DNA from: Aerococcus suis
GTDB taxonomy: Bacteria; Bacillota; Bacilli; Lactobacillales; Aerococcaceae
Assembly (NCBI RefSeq): GCF_900176325.1
Contig: NZ_FWXK01000001.1
Location: 155,770-219,769 of the forward strand
Length of the DNA stretch: 64,000 bases
Reading direction: 5' to 3'
Position numbers and translations under genes: made by a program. This document shows positions 1 through 9,688 of the stretch, in pieces. The notes below the pieces were generated by a model, which was not told where the DNA came from, did no database searches, and worked only from the letters and a program-made list of their open reading frames with translations. The first letter of the stretch is position 1; each line of letters opens with the position of its first letter.

Positions 1-104
1 CCATGGTCTAAAGCAAAATGGATGGCTTCAATATTTTTCTCACTAATCGATTTATCATCTCGTAATAACGTGCCATCTAAATCTAATGCAATAAGTTTTA
101 TCAT
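1..104 (-). CDS. HAD-superfamily (Cof-type) phosphatase, 5' end only
   Basis: Only the first 34 codons are in the window. They read MIKLIALDLDGTLL and so contain HAD motif I (DLDGTLL), where the first Asp is the nucleophile. A good Shine-Dalgarno (GGAGG) precedes the ATG. The gene lies 24 bases downstream of smc on the same strand, and a Cof-type hydrolase between smc and ftsY is a familiar arrangement in Lactobacillales. The substrate (usually a sugar phosphate or nucleotide) cannot be told from this fragment. Confidence 0.8.
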   Translation of the reverse strand, partial: MIKLIALDLDGTLLRDDKSISEKNIEAIHFALDH

Positions 105-128
105 AAGTTCCTCCTTAGGAAAATCACA

Positions 129-3100
129 CTAAGATGTGACCATATCATCGACTTCTTCAATGTCTTCTAAACGAACACTCGCCAGTTTGGATACACCCGA
201 TTGTTGCATCGTCACACCGTATAAAATATTGGCAGCTTCCATTGTTCCTTTACGATGAGTAATTACAATAAACTGGGTAGACTCTGCAAACTCGCGTAAA
301 TAACGACCATAACGCGCCACATTCGCTTCATCCAACGCCGCTTCCACTTCATCTAAAATACTAAATGGAATATCTTTCTTCACATCTAAAATAGCAAATA
401 ATAAGGCAATAGCAGTTAAAGCTTTCTCACCACCGGATAATAAACTCAACTGTTGCAATCTTTTTCCTGGTGGTTGTGCCATAATATCAACTCCAGAATG
501 TAAGAGGTCATCTGGATCTGTTAAGGATAGGCTCGCCTTACCACCACCAAATAGTTGCGGAAAAATGCGTTCAAAAGCTTCGCGAACTGCTAAGAAAGTT
601 TCTTTAAAGCGATGAATCACTTCTTTGTCTAGCGCATCCATCGTCTGTAATAAATTATCCTTAGCAGCCATAACATCATCACGTTGCTCCGTCATAAATG
701 TCCACCGTTGATGAACGTCATCATATTCATCAATTGCCGCAATATTGACAGGTCCTAATTGATCAATTTCACGCTTCAAATCACGAACGCGTTCTGAAGC
801 TGCTTCAATAGACATCGTTAATTCAGATTCAGCCCGTGCTTTTTCGAAGGTTAATCCATACTCTTCACGTAAATGATCTAAATGATTATCGATGGAAACC
901 TCATAACGAGAAACCGTACCTTCTAATTTGGCTTGTTTATAATACAAGTCTTCGAGATGAGTCGTTAAGTCATCTAAGGTTTTATTCATTTTATCGGCTT
1001 GCTGTTTCGCCACTTCACGTTGAGAGCGGGATTGTTTTAGCGCTTTTTCCGTTGTTTTCTGTTCCTCAAGTAAGTCTTTATAGTTAGCTTCTAACTCTGC
1101 GGTTTCTTCAGAATGATTATCCAACTGAGAGGACATTGATTGAACAGCCTTTTGGAGTTCAACAAGCGTGTCTTTTTGTTCCGTTAACTGTTGTTCCTTA
1201 TGATTCAATTGATTGTTTTGTTGAGCTAATTTTTCTTTTGAAACAGCATAATCGGTTTCAATCGTTTGAATGTCATGTTGTAATTGGTCACGATGACTTG
1301 CTTTTTCGTTAGCAGACAAGTTCAATGCCTGAATCGTTTGTTGAAGGGAATCGACCCTTTCTCCTTGGGTAACTATCGCTTCTCGTTTCTCCTCTAATTG
1401 ACTTTCCATTTCTTGCAACTTATCAGCCATGTCTTGACGATGTTGGTTATTTTGCTCTTCTTGGAGCGTTAATTCATCCAATTGTTTCGTCAATTGCTCG
1501 ATTTCTGCAATTAAGGTACGTTCTTGGAACCTTTTCTCATCGCCAGTTGTTTTCATTGTTTCTAATTTCTGAGTAGCTTCGTCAATTTCTGTTTGCAGGT
1601 GCTCTACTTGCTGATTAGTAGTTTGCGTTTTCTTCGTTAAAGTCGCAATCGAAGCTTTCAATGTCTCGATATCACGTTTACGTGCTAAGACGCTGTCCCC
1701 TTTTTGGTTTCTAGCGCCTCCAGACATTGACCCACCAGCGTGGATAACATCTGATTCCAACGTTACAATCCGCGACCGATGATGGATGGCTTGAGCAACA
1801 TCTTGAGCATGAGACAAGTTATCAACGACTAACGTTTGTCCCATTAAATTCGCCATAATTGATTGGTATTGATCATTAAAGTCTATTAAATCAACCATCA
1901 CCCCGATAAATCCCGGCATTGCTTGAGCAATTTGATAAGTACCGTTGGGAATTTCTCTTGGTTTAATCACATCCATCGGTAAGAAAGTCGCTCGCCCGCC
2001 CCGATTTTTTTTCAAGGTTTGAATGACTTGAGCAGCCACTTGTCGATTTGATGTAACAATATTTTGCATGGCACCACCTAATGCCGTTTCAACCGCGCCA
2101 ACATATTCACTAGGAACTTGCATCAAATCAGCAACAGCTCCGTGGATACCATTCATTTGCGATTGTAACTTCAATGCTGAACGGACACCATAATAAAAAC
2201 CGTTATGCTCTTTCGCCAGCTTCTCTAAACTCTCTTGTCTTGTTTTGGCGTCGACTAATTGACGTTGCTGTTGTTGCCATTGGCGATTAAGTTGTTGGGC
2301 TGTTTGTTGTTTGTCTTTGACGGATTGAGCAAGTTGTTTGTAGTCCGCGAGCAAATCAGAAAGCGACGTCGATAAGTTATCTTTATCTGCTTTCTTAGTG
2401 GCTAAAGTCGTCTCTAACTCAGTCACTGATTGTTGGAAATCGTCTTGCGACTGCACATCTTGTTGAGATTGCTGGCGTAATTGCTCAATATCTTTCTCCA
2501 ATTCAGCAATCGTATGCTGTAATTGGGACTGTTGTTGAATGGCCGCAATATATTCTTCACGTTTCTCTTCAATATCATGTTCATCCGTCGTGTCAAGGGC
2601 AGCTAATGCTTGTAACTTATCGTCACGTTGCACCTTTTTTTGCTCAAACGCTAGTTGAGCATCGTGCACATCGGCTTTTAACATTCCCACATCACGCGTT
2701 AATTGATCAATAGACGATTGATAATCCGCTAACGTTTTTTCTTGAGCCGCTTTATCGCGTTGATTAAAGGCTTTTTGTTGTTCAGCTAAGTCAATTTGGC
2801 GTTTAATCGTTTCAGCTTCGCGGACAAGTTGAATATACGTCTCATTTAATTCGGTTGCTTTTTGTTCAGCGGTATGTTCTTGTTGACGGATAGCATTTAA
2901 TTGCTCGGTAAACTCGGTTTGTTTTTCCTTCTGTTGCTGTATGGTTTGAACATATTGGTTCAAATCATTCTTCGCATTTTCCCATTGCTCATTCAACGTT
3001 TCAATTTGAACAGTTGTTAAAGCAATTTCAATATCACTTAATTCTGCTCGTTTTTCTTGGTAATTTAGCGCAGCATGTCGTTGTTTTGCTAACGGTTCTA

Positions 3101-3704
3101 AACGACTTTCAACTTCTTTTAGAATATCGAAAATGCGGTCTAAATTTTCTTGGGTATGCTCGAGCTTATTAGAGGCTTCTTTCTTGCGGTTTTTATATTT
3201 CATGACACCGGCAGCCTCTTCAAAAATCGCACGTCGATCTTCTGGTTTTTGCATAAAAATTGCTTCAACCTGACCTTGGGAAATAATAGAGAAGGAGTCA
3301 CGACCAATTCCGGTATCCATCATTAATTCCGTCATATCTTTTAAACGGCAATTTTTGCGATTAATCATATACGTACTTTCGCCAGCTCGCGTATAGCGCC
3401 GCGTCATACCCACTTCATCCGTATCAATATTAAGTAAATGATCCGAATTATCAAAAACTAAGGTAACTTCTGCATATTGGGCTTTGCTACGATTACTTGC
3501 TCCTCCAAAAATCACATCATCCATCTTACGACCGCGTAGAGATTTGGCAGATTGCTCACCTAACACCCATTTAATGGCCTCAGTAATATTCGATTTCCCA
3601 CTACCATTAGGCCCTACAATAGCAGTAAACCCACTATCAAACTCAATTGTTGTCTTATTGGCAAAACTTTTAAAGCCAATCATCTCAACTTTTTTTAAAT
3701 GCAA
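129..3704 (-). CDS. smc: Chromosome partition protein SMC
   Basis: Structural maintenance of chromosomes ATPase, which forms the bacterial condensin with ScpA and ScpB and organises newly replicated origins. At 1191 residues it has the normal family length. Walker A (GPNGSGKS) is at residues 31-38. Two long Gln/Glu/Lys-rich coiled coils flank a hinge at about 500-660. The C-terminal head carries the ABC signature LSGGEKAL and the Walker B SILDEVEAALD. The start is a TTG giving MHLKKVEMIGFKSFA, which matches the usual SMC N-terminus; the Shine-Dalgarno is weak. It lies 14 bases behind rnc and is probably cotranscribed with it. Confidence 0.97.
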   Translation of the reverse strand: MHLKKVEMIGFKSFANKTTIEFDSGFTAIVGPNGSGKSNITEAIKWVLGEQSAKSLRGRKMDDVIFGGASNRSKAQYAEVTLVFDNSDHLLNIDTDEVGMTRRYTRAGESTYMINRKNCRLKDMTELMMDTGIGRDSFSIISQGQVEAIFMQKPEDRRAIFEEAAGVMKYKNRKKEASNKLEHTQENLDRIFDILKEVESRLEPLAKQRHAALNYQEKRAELSDIEIALTTVQIETLNEQWENAKNDLNQYVQTIQQQKEKQTEFTEQLNAIRQQEHTAEQKATELNETYIQLVREAETIKRQIDLAEQQKAFNQRDKAAQEKTLADYQSSIDQLTRDVGMLKADVHDAQLAFEQKKVQRDDKLQALAALDTTDEHDIEEKREEYIAAIQQQSQLQHTIAELEKDIEQLRQQSQQDVQSQDDFQQSVTELETTLATKKADKDNLSTSLSDLLADYKQLAQSVKDKQQTAQQLNRQWQQQQRQLVDAKTRQESLEKLAKEHNGFYYGVRSALKLQSQMNGIHGAVADLMQVPSEYVGAVETALGGAMQNIVTSNRQVAAQVIQTLKKNRGGRATFLPMDVIKPREIPNGTYQIAQAMPGFIGVMVDLIDFNDQYQSIMANLMGQTLVVDNLSHAQDVAQAIHHRSRIVTLESDVIHAGGSMSGGARNQKGDSVLARKRDIETLKASIATLTKKTQTTNQQVEHLQTEIDEATQKLETMKTTGDEKRFQERTLIAEIEQLTKQLDELTLQEEQNNQHRQDMADKLQEMESQLEEKREAIVTQGERVDSLQQTIQALNLSANEKASHRDQLQHDIQTIETDYAVSKEKLAQQNNQLNHKEQQLTEQKDTLVELQKAVQSMSSQLDNHSEETAELEANYKDLLEEQKTTEKALKQSRSQREVAKQQADKMNKTLDDLTTHLEDLYYKQAKLEGTVSRYEVSIDNHLDHLREEYGLTFEKARAESELTMSIEAASERVRDLKREIDQLGPVNIAAIDEYDDVHQRWTFMTEQRDDVMAAKDNLLQTMDALDKEVIHRFKETFLAVREAFERIFPQLFGGGKASLSLTDPDDLLHSGVDIMAQPPGKRLQQLSLLSGGEKALTAIALLFAILDVKKDIPFSILDEVEAALDEANVARYGRYLREFAESTQFIVITHRKGTMEAANILYGVTMQQSGVSKLASVRLEDIEEVDDMVTS

Positions 3705-3718
3705 GGTGTCACCACTTT

Positions 3719-4435
3719 CTAGTGTTTGTCATCTGCTTGGTTAGCTCGCTGCGCATCTAAAGCAGACTGAGCAGCGGCTTGTTCGGCTGCTTTTTTAGAG
3801 CGACCTTTTCCTTCACCGATAATATCCCCATCTAATTCAACTGCTACTTTAAAGCGTTTATCATGGGCTGGGCCTTCTTCACCAATCAATTGATAATCTA
3901 ATTGGATATTCCCATTTTTTTGTAATTCTTCTTGTAACGCCGTTTTGGCATCTACTTGACGGTTAAAGTAACCGCTCTTAATCTTAGGATAAATGGTTAT
4001 TTCTAAAAAGTGTTCAACAGCATCTATACCAAGATCAAGATAAATAGCCCCTAATACGGATTCAAACAAGTCGCACAACAAGGACTCACGTGTTCGACCT
4101 CCGCTAGACTCTTCGCCATGTCCTAAACGTAAAAATTGGTCGAAGCCACATTCTTTACAACGTTTGGCTAAACTTTCTTCACGAACAATTAATGCCCGTA
4201 AACGTGACATATCCCCTTCAGGCATATCTGTATAATGTAAGTAAAGATAGCGTGAGACTTGCAAATCAAGCACCGCATCCCCTAAAAACTCAATTCGTTC
4301 ATTATCAACCAAATGTTTCCGCCGATTTTCATTTTTGTAGCTCGAATGCGTAAATGCTTCAACATAATGATTTTGATTTTGCATATGTAAATCAAATTTA
4401 TCAGCTAATAATTGTTTAATTGCTTGAATATCCAT
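3719..4435 (-). CDS. rnc: Ribonuclease III
   Basis: Double-strand-specific endoribonuclease that matures rRNA and cuts structured mRNA leaders; the pnp leader in this window would be a candidate substrate. The 238-residue protein has the catalytic signature ERIEFLGDAVLD near residue 47 and a second acidic cluster (CDLFESVLGAIYLD) near 120. A C-terminal double-stranded-RNA-binding domain ends in GRSKKAAEQAAA. It sits between acpP and smc, the standard Firmicutes order. A strong hairpin lies in the 117-base gap after acpP, so part of its transcription may be attenuated there. Confidence 0.97.
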   Translation of the reverse strand: MDIQAIKQLLADKFDLHMQNQNHYVEAFTHSSYKNENRRKHLVDNERIEFLGDAVLDLQVSRYLYLHYTDMPEGDMSRLRALIVREESLAKRCKECGFDQFLRLGHGEESSGGRTRESLLCDLFESVLGAIYLDLGIDAVEHFLEITIYPKIKSGYFNRQVDAKTALQEELQKNGNIQLDYQLIGEEGPAHDKRFKVAVELDGDIIGEGKGRSKKAAEQAAAQSALDAQRANQADDKH

Positions 4436-4476
4436 GATTAAACTCCTTTCCTACCATTAATTATAAAAAACAAAAC

Positions 4477-4526
4477 ACAGCTTCGATAGCAAGCGAACAT
4501 CTTCCTCTGCCTACTATCGAAGCTGT
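4477..4526 (-). terminator. Stem-loop between acpP and rnc
   Basis: Two 13-base arms (ACAGCTTCGATAG and its complement) at 4477-4489 and 4514-4526. On the minus strand a T-rich stretch follows. It probably ends or attenuates acpP transcription ahead of rnc-smc. The 24-base loop is large for a simple terminator, so an RNA-processing hairpin is also possible. Confidence 0.6.
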
Positions 4527-4552
4527 AGTCACTTATTATTTCACTCGCTCAA

Positions 4553-4792
4553 TTATTGGTGAGCTTTGATATATTTGACAATATCGTCAATTGTGACGAT
4601 TGTTTCAATATCTTCATCAGCAATTTGAACGCCAAAATTATCTTCTAGTTCCATTACTAATTCGACAACATCTAATGAGTCGGCACCTAAATCGCCTTGA
4701 AATGTCATTTCACGAGTGACACGGTCTTCTTCAACACCAAAACGATCGGTTACAAGTTCTTTAATTTTGTTGAAAATTTCTTCTTCAGTCAT
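4553..4792 (-). CDS. acpP: Acyl carrier protein
   Basis: Small acidic carrier (79 residues) that holds growing fatty acyl chains on a phosphopantetheine arm in type II fatty acid synthesis. The attachment site is the Ser in [13 protein letters not shown]. Length and acidity are typical. It lies downstream of plsX on the same strand but has its own promoter in the 140-base gap. A terminator-like hairpin follows it. PlsX uses acyl-ACP, so the neighbours are functionally linked. Confidence 0.96.
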   Translation of the reverse strand: MTEEEIFNKIKELVTDRFGVEEDRVTREMTFQGDLGADSLDVVELVMELEDNFGVQIADEDIETIVTIDDIVKYIKAHQ

Positions 4793-4882
4793 CTGTTATG
4801 CTCCTTAATTAATCATTTTATTTCTATGTTATAGCTAACCAGCCTAAAGATATTTTAACAGATTTTCCCATTTTTGAGGACC

Positions 4883-4911
4883 ATAATACTTAGGTTAAGT
4901 AATGTCGTCAA
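4883..4911 (-). promoter_or_regulatory. acpP promoter with an inverted repeat in the spacer
   Basis: On the minus strand, -35 TTGACG (4906-4911) and -10 TATTAT (4883-4888) are exactly 17 bases apart. An inverted repeat, TACTTA-3-TAAGTA at 4887-4901, fills most of the spacer and overlaps the -10 edge. That is an ideal place for a repressor. It does not clearly match the published FapR or FabT sites, so the regulator is unknown. Confidence 0.65.
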
Positions 4912-4932
4912 GGTTAGCTCTTCATAACGTCA

Positions 4933-5982
4933 TTAATCGTTTCGTTGTTTCTTTTCTGCCGCCTGTTGAGCAAAAATATCAGCTAACTCTGGAACAATTC
5001 CTGCATCTAGGACATCAATCGCTTGTTTAATGGCATAATGAATATTATTAGCATCAGCAGTCCCATGACATTTAATGACTGGCGCTTTGACTCCAAATAA
5101 TAAGGCGCCTCCTGCTTTATCGTAATCGATATCTTTGAGCAGATTTTTTAATTCGCCTTTAATCATTAATCCACCTAATTTGGTACTAGGTCCGCCATTT
5201 TTTAACGTCTCTTTGATTAAATTCATTAACTGTTTAGCTGTACCTTCTAACGATTTCAATAATGTATTACCAGTGAAACCATCAGCCACAATGACGTCAG
5301 CCATATCACTTAGTACATCTCTCGCTTCAACATTTCCAATAAAATGAATATCTTCCGCTTCTGTTAATAACTGATGTGTTTGTTTCGTAAGCGGATTTCC
5401 TTTAGACGCTTCCGCTCCATTATTCAATAATCCTACTCGTCCAAAGTTAACGTTAAATACAGACTCAACGTACGCTTGGCCCATACGCGCATATTGGACT
5501 AAGTGTTGGGGTTTGCTTTCCGCATTGGCACCAGAATCCATTAATAACCATTGTTTTCCAGGAGTAGTTAGACTAGGTAAGGCTGCCATAAATGCTGGAC
5601 GTTCAATTCCTTTCATGCGACCAACAATTAATAAACCACTTGCTAACAATGCCCCACTGTTTCCAGCTGAAATAAAAGCATCTGCCGCGTCTTTTTTGAC
5701 AGCTTTCGCACCGAGTACCATAGAAGAATCTTTTTTATGACGAATCGCTTTGACCGGTTCATCATCTGTCGCAATTTTTTCACTCGCATGGACAATGGCC
5801 AGATTTTGAGGAATATCAGTTGGCAAGGCTGCTTTAATCGCTTCTTCATCTCCATAAAGTTGAATTTCAACGTCTGAGAATGCTTGTGCTGATAATACAG
5901 CTCCTTTGACAATTTCTTCAGGAGCGTTATCTCCGCCCATTACATCGACTGCAATACACCATTTTTTCATATCTGTCATCAT
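4933..5982 (-). CDS. plsX: Phosphate acyltransferase PlsX
   Basis: Converts acyl-ACP to acyl-phosphate, the donor used by PlsY in phospholipid synthesis; a peripheral membrane enzyme. The 349-residue protein starts with the family signature IAVDVMGGDNAPEEIVKG and contains SAGNSGALLASG and ADGFTGNTLLKSLEG. Two adjacent ATGs follow AAAGGAG; the second (5979) is equally possible. Its position upstream of acpP agrees with its use of acyl-ACP. Confidence 0.96.
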   Translation of the reverse strand: MMTDMKKWCIAVDVMGGDNAPEEIVKGAVLSAQAFSDVEIQLYGDEEAIKAALPTDIPQNLAIVHASEKIATDDEPVKAIRHKKDSSMVLGAKAVKKDAADAFISAGNSGALLASGLLIVGRMKGIERPAFMAALPSLTTPGKQWLLMDSGANAESKPQHLVQYARMGQAYVESVFNVNFGRVGLLNNGAEASKGNPLTKQTHQLLTEAEDIHFIGNVEARDVLSDMADVIVADGFTGNTLLKSLEGTAKQLMNLIKETLKNGGPSTKLGGLMIKGELKNLLKDIDYDKAGGALLFGVKAPVIKCHGTADANNIHYAIKQAIDVLDAGIVPELADIFAQQAAEKKQRND

Positions 5983-6071
5983 GTGACTCCTTTTTTCATT
6001 TGTTTATTGATTCTATTGCTACTATTGTAATAAATATTTGCCTGGTTGTTAAGCTAAAGTCATGCCTACAT

Positions 6072-8108
6072 TTACGCAGAAAAATCAGCTCTCATTGTCG
6101 CTAACCAGCTACTTAATTGTGGATAGTCATCTGCATGATCTAGTAAGATAGGAAGAAATTGTTGAGCATCTTGCCTTGCCGTTTCTAAAATGACTTGATC
6201 AGCAATAGGGTCCGCTAATTTAAACTCAGGAAGACCGGACTGCTTCGTTCCGAAATAATCCCCTGCCCCACGTAAGACCAAATCTTGCTGACTTAAATAA
6301 AAACCATCTGTTGAAGAGGCCATAATACGCATCCGTTCGCGTCCATTATCGGTTTTAGGGTCCGCAACTAAGACACAATAACTTTGATGTTCGCCACGAC
6401 CAACTCGACCTCGCAATTGGTGAAGCTGCGCTAATCCAAAACGGTCAGCGTCTAAAATAATCATAAATGTCGCATTTGGGACATTGACACCCACTTCAAT
6501 AACAGTCGTTGACACTAAAATCTGCGTCTCATTATCTTTAAATTGATTCATAGCCGCATCTTTGTCTTCATTACTCATCTTGCCATGTAAAATTCCCACG
6601 TGATACTCGTGGCCATACTTCTCTAAGTATTCTTGATAAATATATTCTGCATTTTGTGCTTCTAGAGCTTCTGATTCTCCAATGAGTGGACAAATCACAT
6701 AAGCTTGTCGCCCAGATGCTAATTGCTCTCTTAATAGCTCATCAATCATGGCTTGTTGATTTTTACGCATCCAAGCGGTTTTAATCGGTAATCGTCCATT
6801 CGGCATTTCTTGGAGCTTAGAGACTTCCATATCCCCCATTATCGTGATTTCTAACGTTCTAGGAATTGGTGTAGCGGTCATATATAAAATATTAGGCGCA
6901 TAATGCTCCCCTTTAGCGGCTAATTGTTGCCGCTGTTTAACGCCAAACCGATGTTGTTCGTCAACAACCACTAATCCTAAGTTATCAAACGCGACATCAG
7001 CTTGAATAAGAGCATGGGTTCCGATTACGATATGACAATCCCCATTTTTTAAATCCGCTAGTATTTGACGCCGTTGCTTAGTTGCCGTACTCCCTGTTAG
7101 CAATGCTAGGTTTATCGAAGTATCCGCAAAAAATTCACTTAATGAGGCAAAATGTTGTTCCGCTAAAATCTCAGTTGGTACCATTAGCGCCCCTTGGAAA
7201 CCAGCTAAATAAGTCGCCATTAATGCAATCAGGGCCACAACCGTTTTCCCTGAGCCAACATCTCCTTGGAGTAAACGATTCATTTGATAATCTTGGCGTA
7301 AATCCGCGCATATTTCATTGACCACCTGTTTTTGTCCTTTTGTCAGTTCAAAAGGAATGGTTTCAATAAATTGTTTTAATTGCTGATTGTCATATATGAT
7401 AGGCGCCCCGTTTCCTACTTGACGACGCAGATGATTTTGCCATTGGAGCCGTAAAGCATATAGAAAGAACTCTTCATATTTAATCTGTCGTCTAGCTTCG
7501 ACACCTTTTTCCTCGGATTCGGGAAAATGCATGTTTTTAATGGCATCACTATGTGAAATTAAATGATACTTCGCTCTTAAATCATATGGCAGTCGCTCAG
7601 GAATGGCTAATTGATAAGTTGCGAGTGCATTTGCAATATAAGTCATTAACGTTTTTTGCGATAACCCTTGGGTAACGTGATAAATAGCTTCAACATCATT
7701 ATCATCCGCTTGTTGATTGAAAATTTTGAACCCATTGAGTTGGCCTTTCCCCATGTCATATCGACCATACACAACTAGTTCTTCTTCCATATGAATTTTC
7801 TTCTTCAAATATGGTTGGTTAAAAAATACGACCGATAAGACTGCTTGATCGACACGTAAGCGAAATGATAAGCGATTTCGTTTGCGACCATAGTATTGAA
7901 CGACAGGTTGGGTTACCACTTGGCCAGCAATCGTTGCTTTCTGACCATCTTCCAACTCATCCAACGATTTAATAGACACATCTTCATAACGAAAAGGAAA
8001 ATGCGTGAGCAAATCAGCAACGGTATGAATCCCTAACTTAGCTAATAATTCTGCTTTTTTATGACCGACACCTTTAACAGCTGTCACTGAATCCATCACA
8101 TTAGGCAT
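6072..8108 (-). CDS. recG: ATP-dependent DNA helicase RecG
   Basis: Branch-migrating helicase that remodels stalled forks and Holliday junctions. At 678 residues it is full length. The N-terminal wedge/OB domain is followed by helicase motif I (GDVGSGKT), the DEQH box (VVVDEQHRFG), TATPIPRTL, and motif VI (QLRGRVGRG). It lies upstream of plsX with a 90-base gap. Confidence 0.97.
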   Translation of the reverse strand: MPNVMDSVTAVKGVGHKKAELLAKLGIHTVADLLTHFPFRYEDVSIKSLDELEDGQKATIAGQVVTQPVVQYYGRKRNRLSFRLRVDQAVLSVVFFNQPYLKKKIHMEEELVVYGRYDMGKGQLNGFKIFNQQADDNDVEAIYHVTQGLSQKTLMTYIANALATYQLAIPERLPYDLRAKYHLISHSDAIKNMHFPESEEKGVEARRQIKYEEFFLYALRLQWQNHLRRQVGNGAPIIYDNQQLKQFIETIPFELTKGQKQVVNEICADLRQDYQMNRLLQGDVGSGKTVVALIALMATYLAGFQGALMVPTEILAEQHFASLSEFFADTSINLALLTGSTATKQRRQILADLKNGDCHIVIGTHALIQADVAFDNLGLVVVDEQHRFGVKQRQQLAAKGEHYAPNILYMTATPIPRTLEITIMGDMEVSKLQEMPNGRLPIKTAWMRKNQQAMIDELLREQLASGRQAYVICPLIGESEALEAQNAEYIYQEYLEKYGHEYHVGILHGKMSNEDKDAAMNQFKDNETQILVSTTVIEVGVNVPNATFMIILDADRFGLAQLHQLRGRVGRGEHQSYCVLVADPKTDNGRERMRIMASSTDGFYLSQQDLVLRGAGDYFGTKQSGLPEFKLADPIADQVILETARQDAQQFLPILLDHADDYPQLSSWLATMRADFSA

Positions 8109-8190
8109 ATCTTCTCTCCTTATCGCTTTATTTCTTTCTTATTATAGCGCATTCTAAACCGGACAACCAACACGTTCATTAACAAAAAAA

Positions 8191-8215
8191 AGGTGAGAGG
8201 AAAATCCTCTCACCT
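8191..8215 (-). terminator. Terminator of the luciferase-like monooxygenase gene
   Basis: Perfect 10-base arms AGGTGAGAGG/CCTCTCACCT with a 5-base loop, followed on the minus strand by a long T run. Confidence 0.85.
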
Positions 8216-8225
8216 AATAGCCGGT

Positions 8226-9236
8226 TTAGTATAACGATACGTCCCCTAATATTTCAATAAAATCGCGTCGTTGTTTAAATCCTGATAGTTGGTTAATCAT
8301 TAAGAAGTCATCACATTTTAATGATTTTTGCATCCGCCGCATTTCTGCTTGAACTTGACGAGGTGTTCCTGACACTTTGTAATCACGATAAGGATCTTCC
8401 CAGTCCTTACCAACTAATTCTGCCTCATCATATGCCTGTGACAAACTCATGAGTTGTAACATATTTCGTTTATCACTAGGAAAAATTTTAATCCATTCAT
8501 TGAGCGCAATATTTAATGGTTTAATATCTTTGCGGTCATAAGCACTGACACCATAGACTGCAACGGTTGCTTCTGGCTTCCGCCGATGTTCATTAGGCAC
8601 AAAGTTTTCATGATAGACACGAATAACTTCTTCACATTCTTTGCGGTCTCCAGTAATAAACAAGCCATAGACTAAGCCCCAGCCATTTTCTGCGATAAAT
8701 TTTACATTATTTAAGCTAGATACCATAATTGTTAGAGGGGGCGCTTGTGAGAAATCTAATGGTAGCGCGTGTAATTTTCGCCGAGGATCTTCCCCATCAA
8801 ATCGACCATTCATAAAACGGTAAGTATCTAATAACTCTTCGCGATAGTCCATTTTATGAGCCATATCAAGACCACTATCCACTTGGAAATTAACTTCTGA
8901 TTCTAAAGTATGTCCAATACCTGCTTCAATTCGATTGGGATATAGCGCATGAAGCACACGGAAATTCTCTGAAATTTGGAACGGTGATAAGTTATTCATA
9001 ATTACCGCACCCGTACCAATTTTAATATTTTCCGTATTGGCCGCTAAATGGGTCACAGATATGAATGGTGAATTACTAATAACAGCTGGTGTGCTATGAT
9101 GTTCAGACACCCAATAACGTTGAAGACCAACTTTATCGGCGACCTGTGCTAACCGGGTAGAATTATTAAACCCTTCCCTTACAGATGATGCGTAATCACG
9201 CGGTATCATATCTAGGATGCCAATTTTAGATGCCAT
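8226..9236 (-). CDS. LLM-class flavin-dependent oxidoreductase
   Basis: A 336-residue member of the bacterial-luciferase-like monooxygenase family, which uses FMNH2 or F420. The family pattern is clear: IGILDMIPRD at the N-terminus, YWVSEHHSTPA near residue 42, IKIGTGAVIMNNLSPFQISE near 72, and an NRIEAGIG segment. This resembles the single-chain group near MsnO8/YhbW. The substrate cannot be predicted. The gene stands alone between recG and an intergenic region, with its own terminator. The start has GAGGGAAT in front of it. Confidence 0.85.
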   Translation of the reverse strand: MASKIGILDMIPRDYASSVREGFNNSTRLAQVADKVGLQRYWVSEHHSTPAVISNSPFISVTHLAANTENIKIGTGAVIMNNLSPFQISENFRVLHALYPNRIEAGIGHTLESEVNFQVDSGLDMAHKMDYREELLDTYRFMNGRFDGEDPRRKLHALPLDFSQAPPLTIMVSSLNNVKFIAENGWGLVYGLFITGDRKECEEVIRVYHENFVPNEHRRKPEATVAVYGVSAYDRKDIKPLNIALNEWIKIFPSDKRNMLQLMSLSQAYDEAELVGKDWEDPYRDYKVSGTPRQVQAEMRRMQKSLKCDDFLMINQLSGFKQRRDFIEILGDVSLY

Positions 9237-9638
9237 AATTCCCTCACATTCTATGCTTACTTAATCTCTAATATCATCATTTCGATGCCAACTCTAAGTA
9301 TGCATTGTTTATTTCAATCGTTTTTGTCCTTTACCGCTTATAAAGCGTAAGAATTTCGACTCTCATCAGTATACCACTACTCTAAGTAAAATTAAATATA
9401 CTACAAAGAGATAAACCGCAAGATTCGTACGATTTCTTTAATTATTATTAAGAAAGCAGGTTTTCATTAGCGTTATTATAACTATAAAATAAGTAAATAA
9501 ACATTTTTGTACTTCAACAAATTATAACTATATTGCGTTTCCGTATTTTAATGAGTTTCTAAAAGTATCCTCTTCTTCTCATTTTATTAGCTGCTATCTC
9601 TCATTTCATCAAATACAATTGTTGTTTCTAATAAAAAA
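9237..9638. other. Intergenic region without recognised gene
   Basis: About 400 AT-rich bases between the monooxygenase start and the terminator of the wall-anchored phosphoesterase. No open frame with a convincing start was found. It should hold the promoter of the monooxygenase gene, but no -35/-10 pair stood out. Confidence 0.5.
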
Positions 9639-9669
9639 AGACCTTGATAGTTAGTCACTACCAAGGTCT
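9639..9669 (-). terminator. Terminator of the wall-anchored phosphoesterase gene
   Basis: Arms AGACCTTG/CAAGGTCT, with further partial pairing in the loop, then a T run on the minus strand. Confidence 0.85.
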
Positions 9670-9688
9670 AAAAGTGGAGGTGTGATTT

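Noticed and set aside
9237..9638. Small genes or an RNA gene in the gap after the monooxygenase
   Set aside because: Frames are short, without ribosome binding sites; weak hairpins only.
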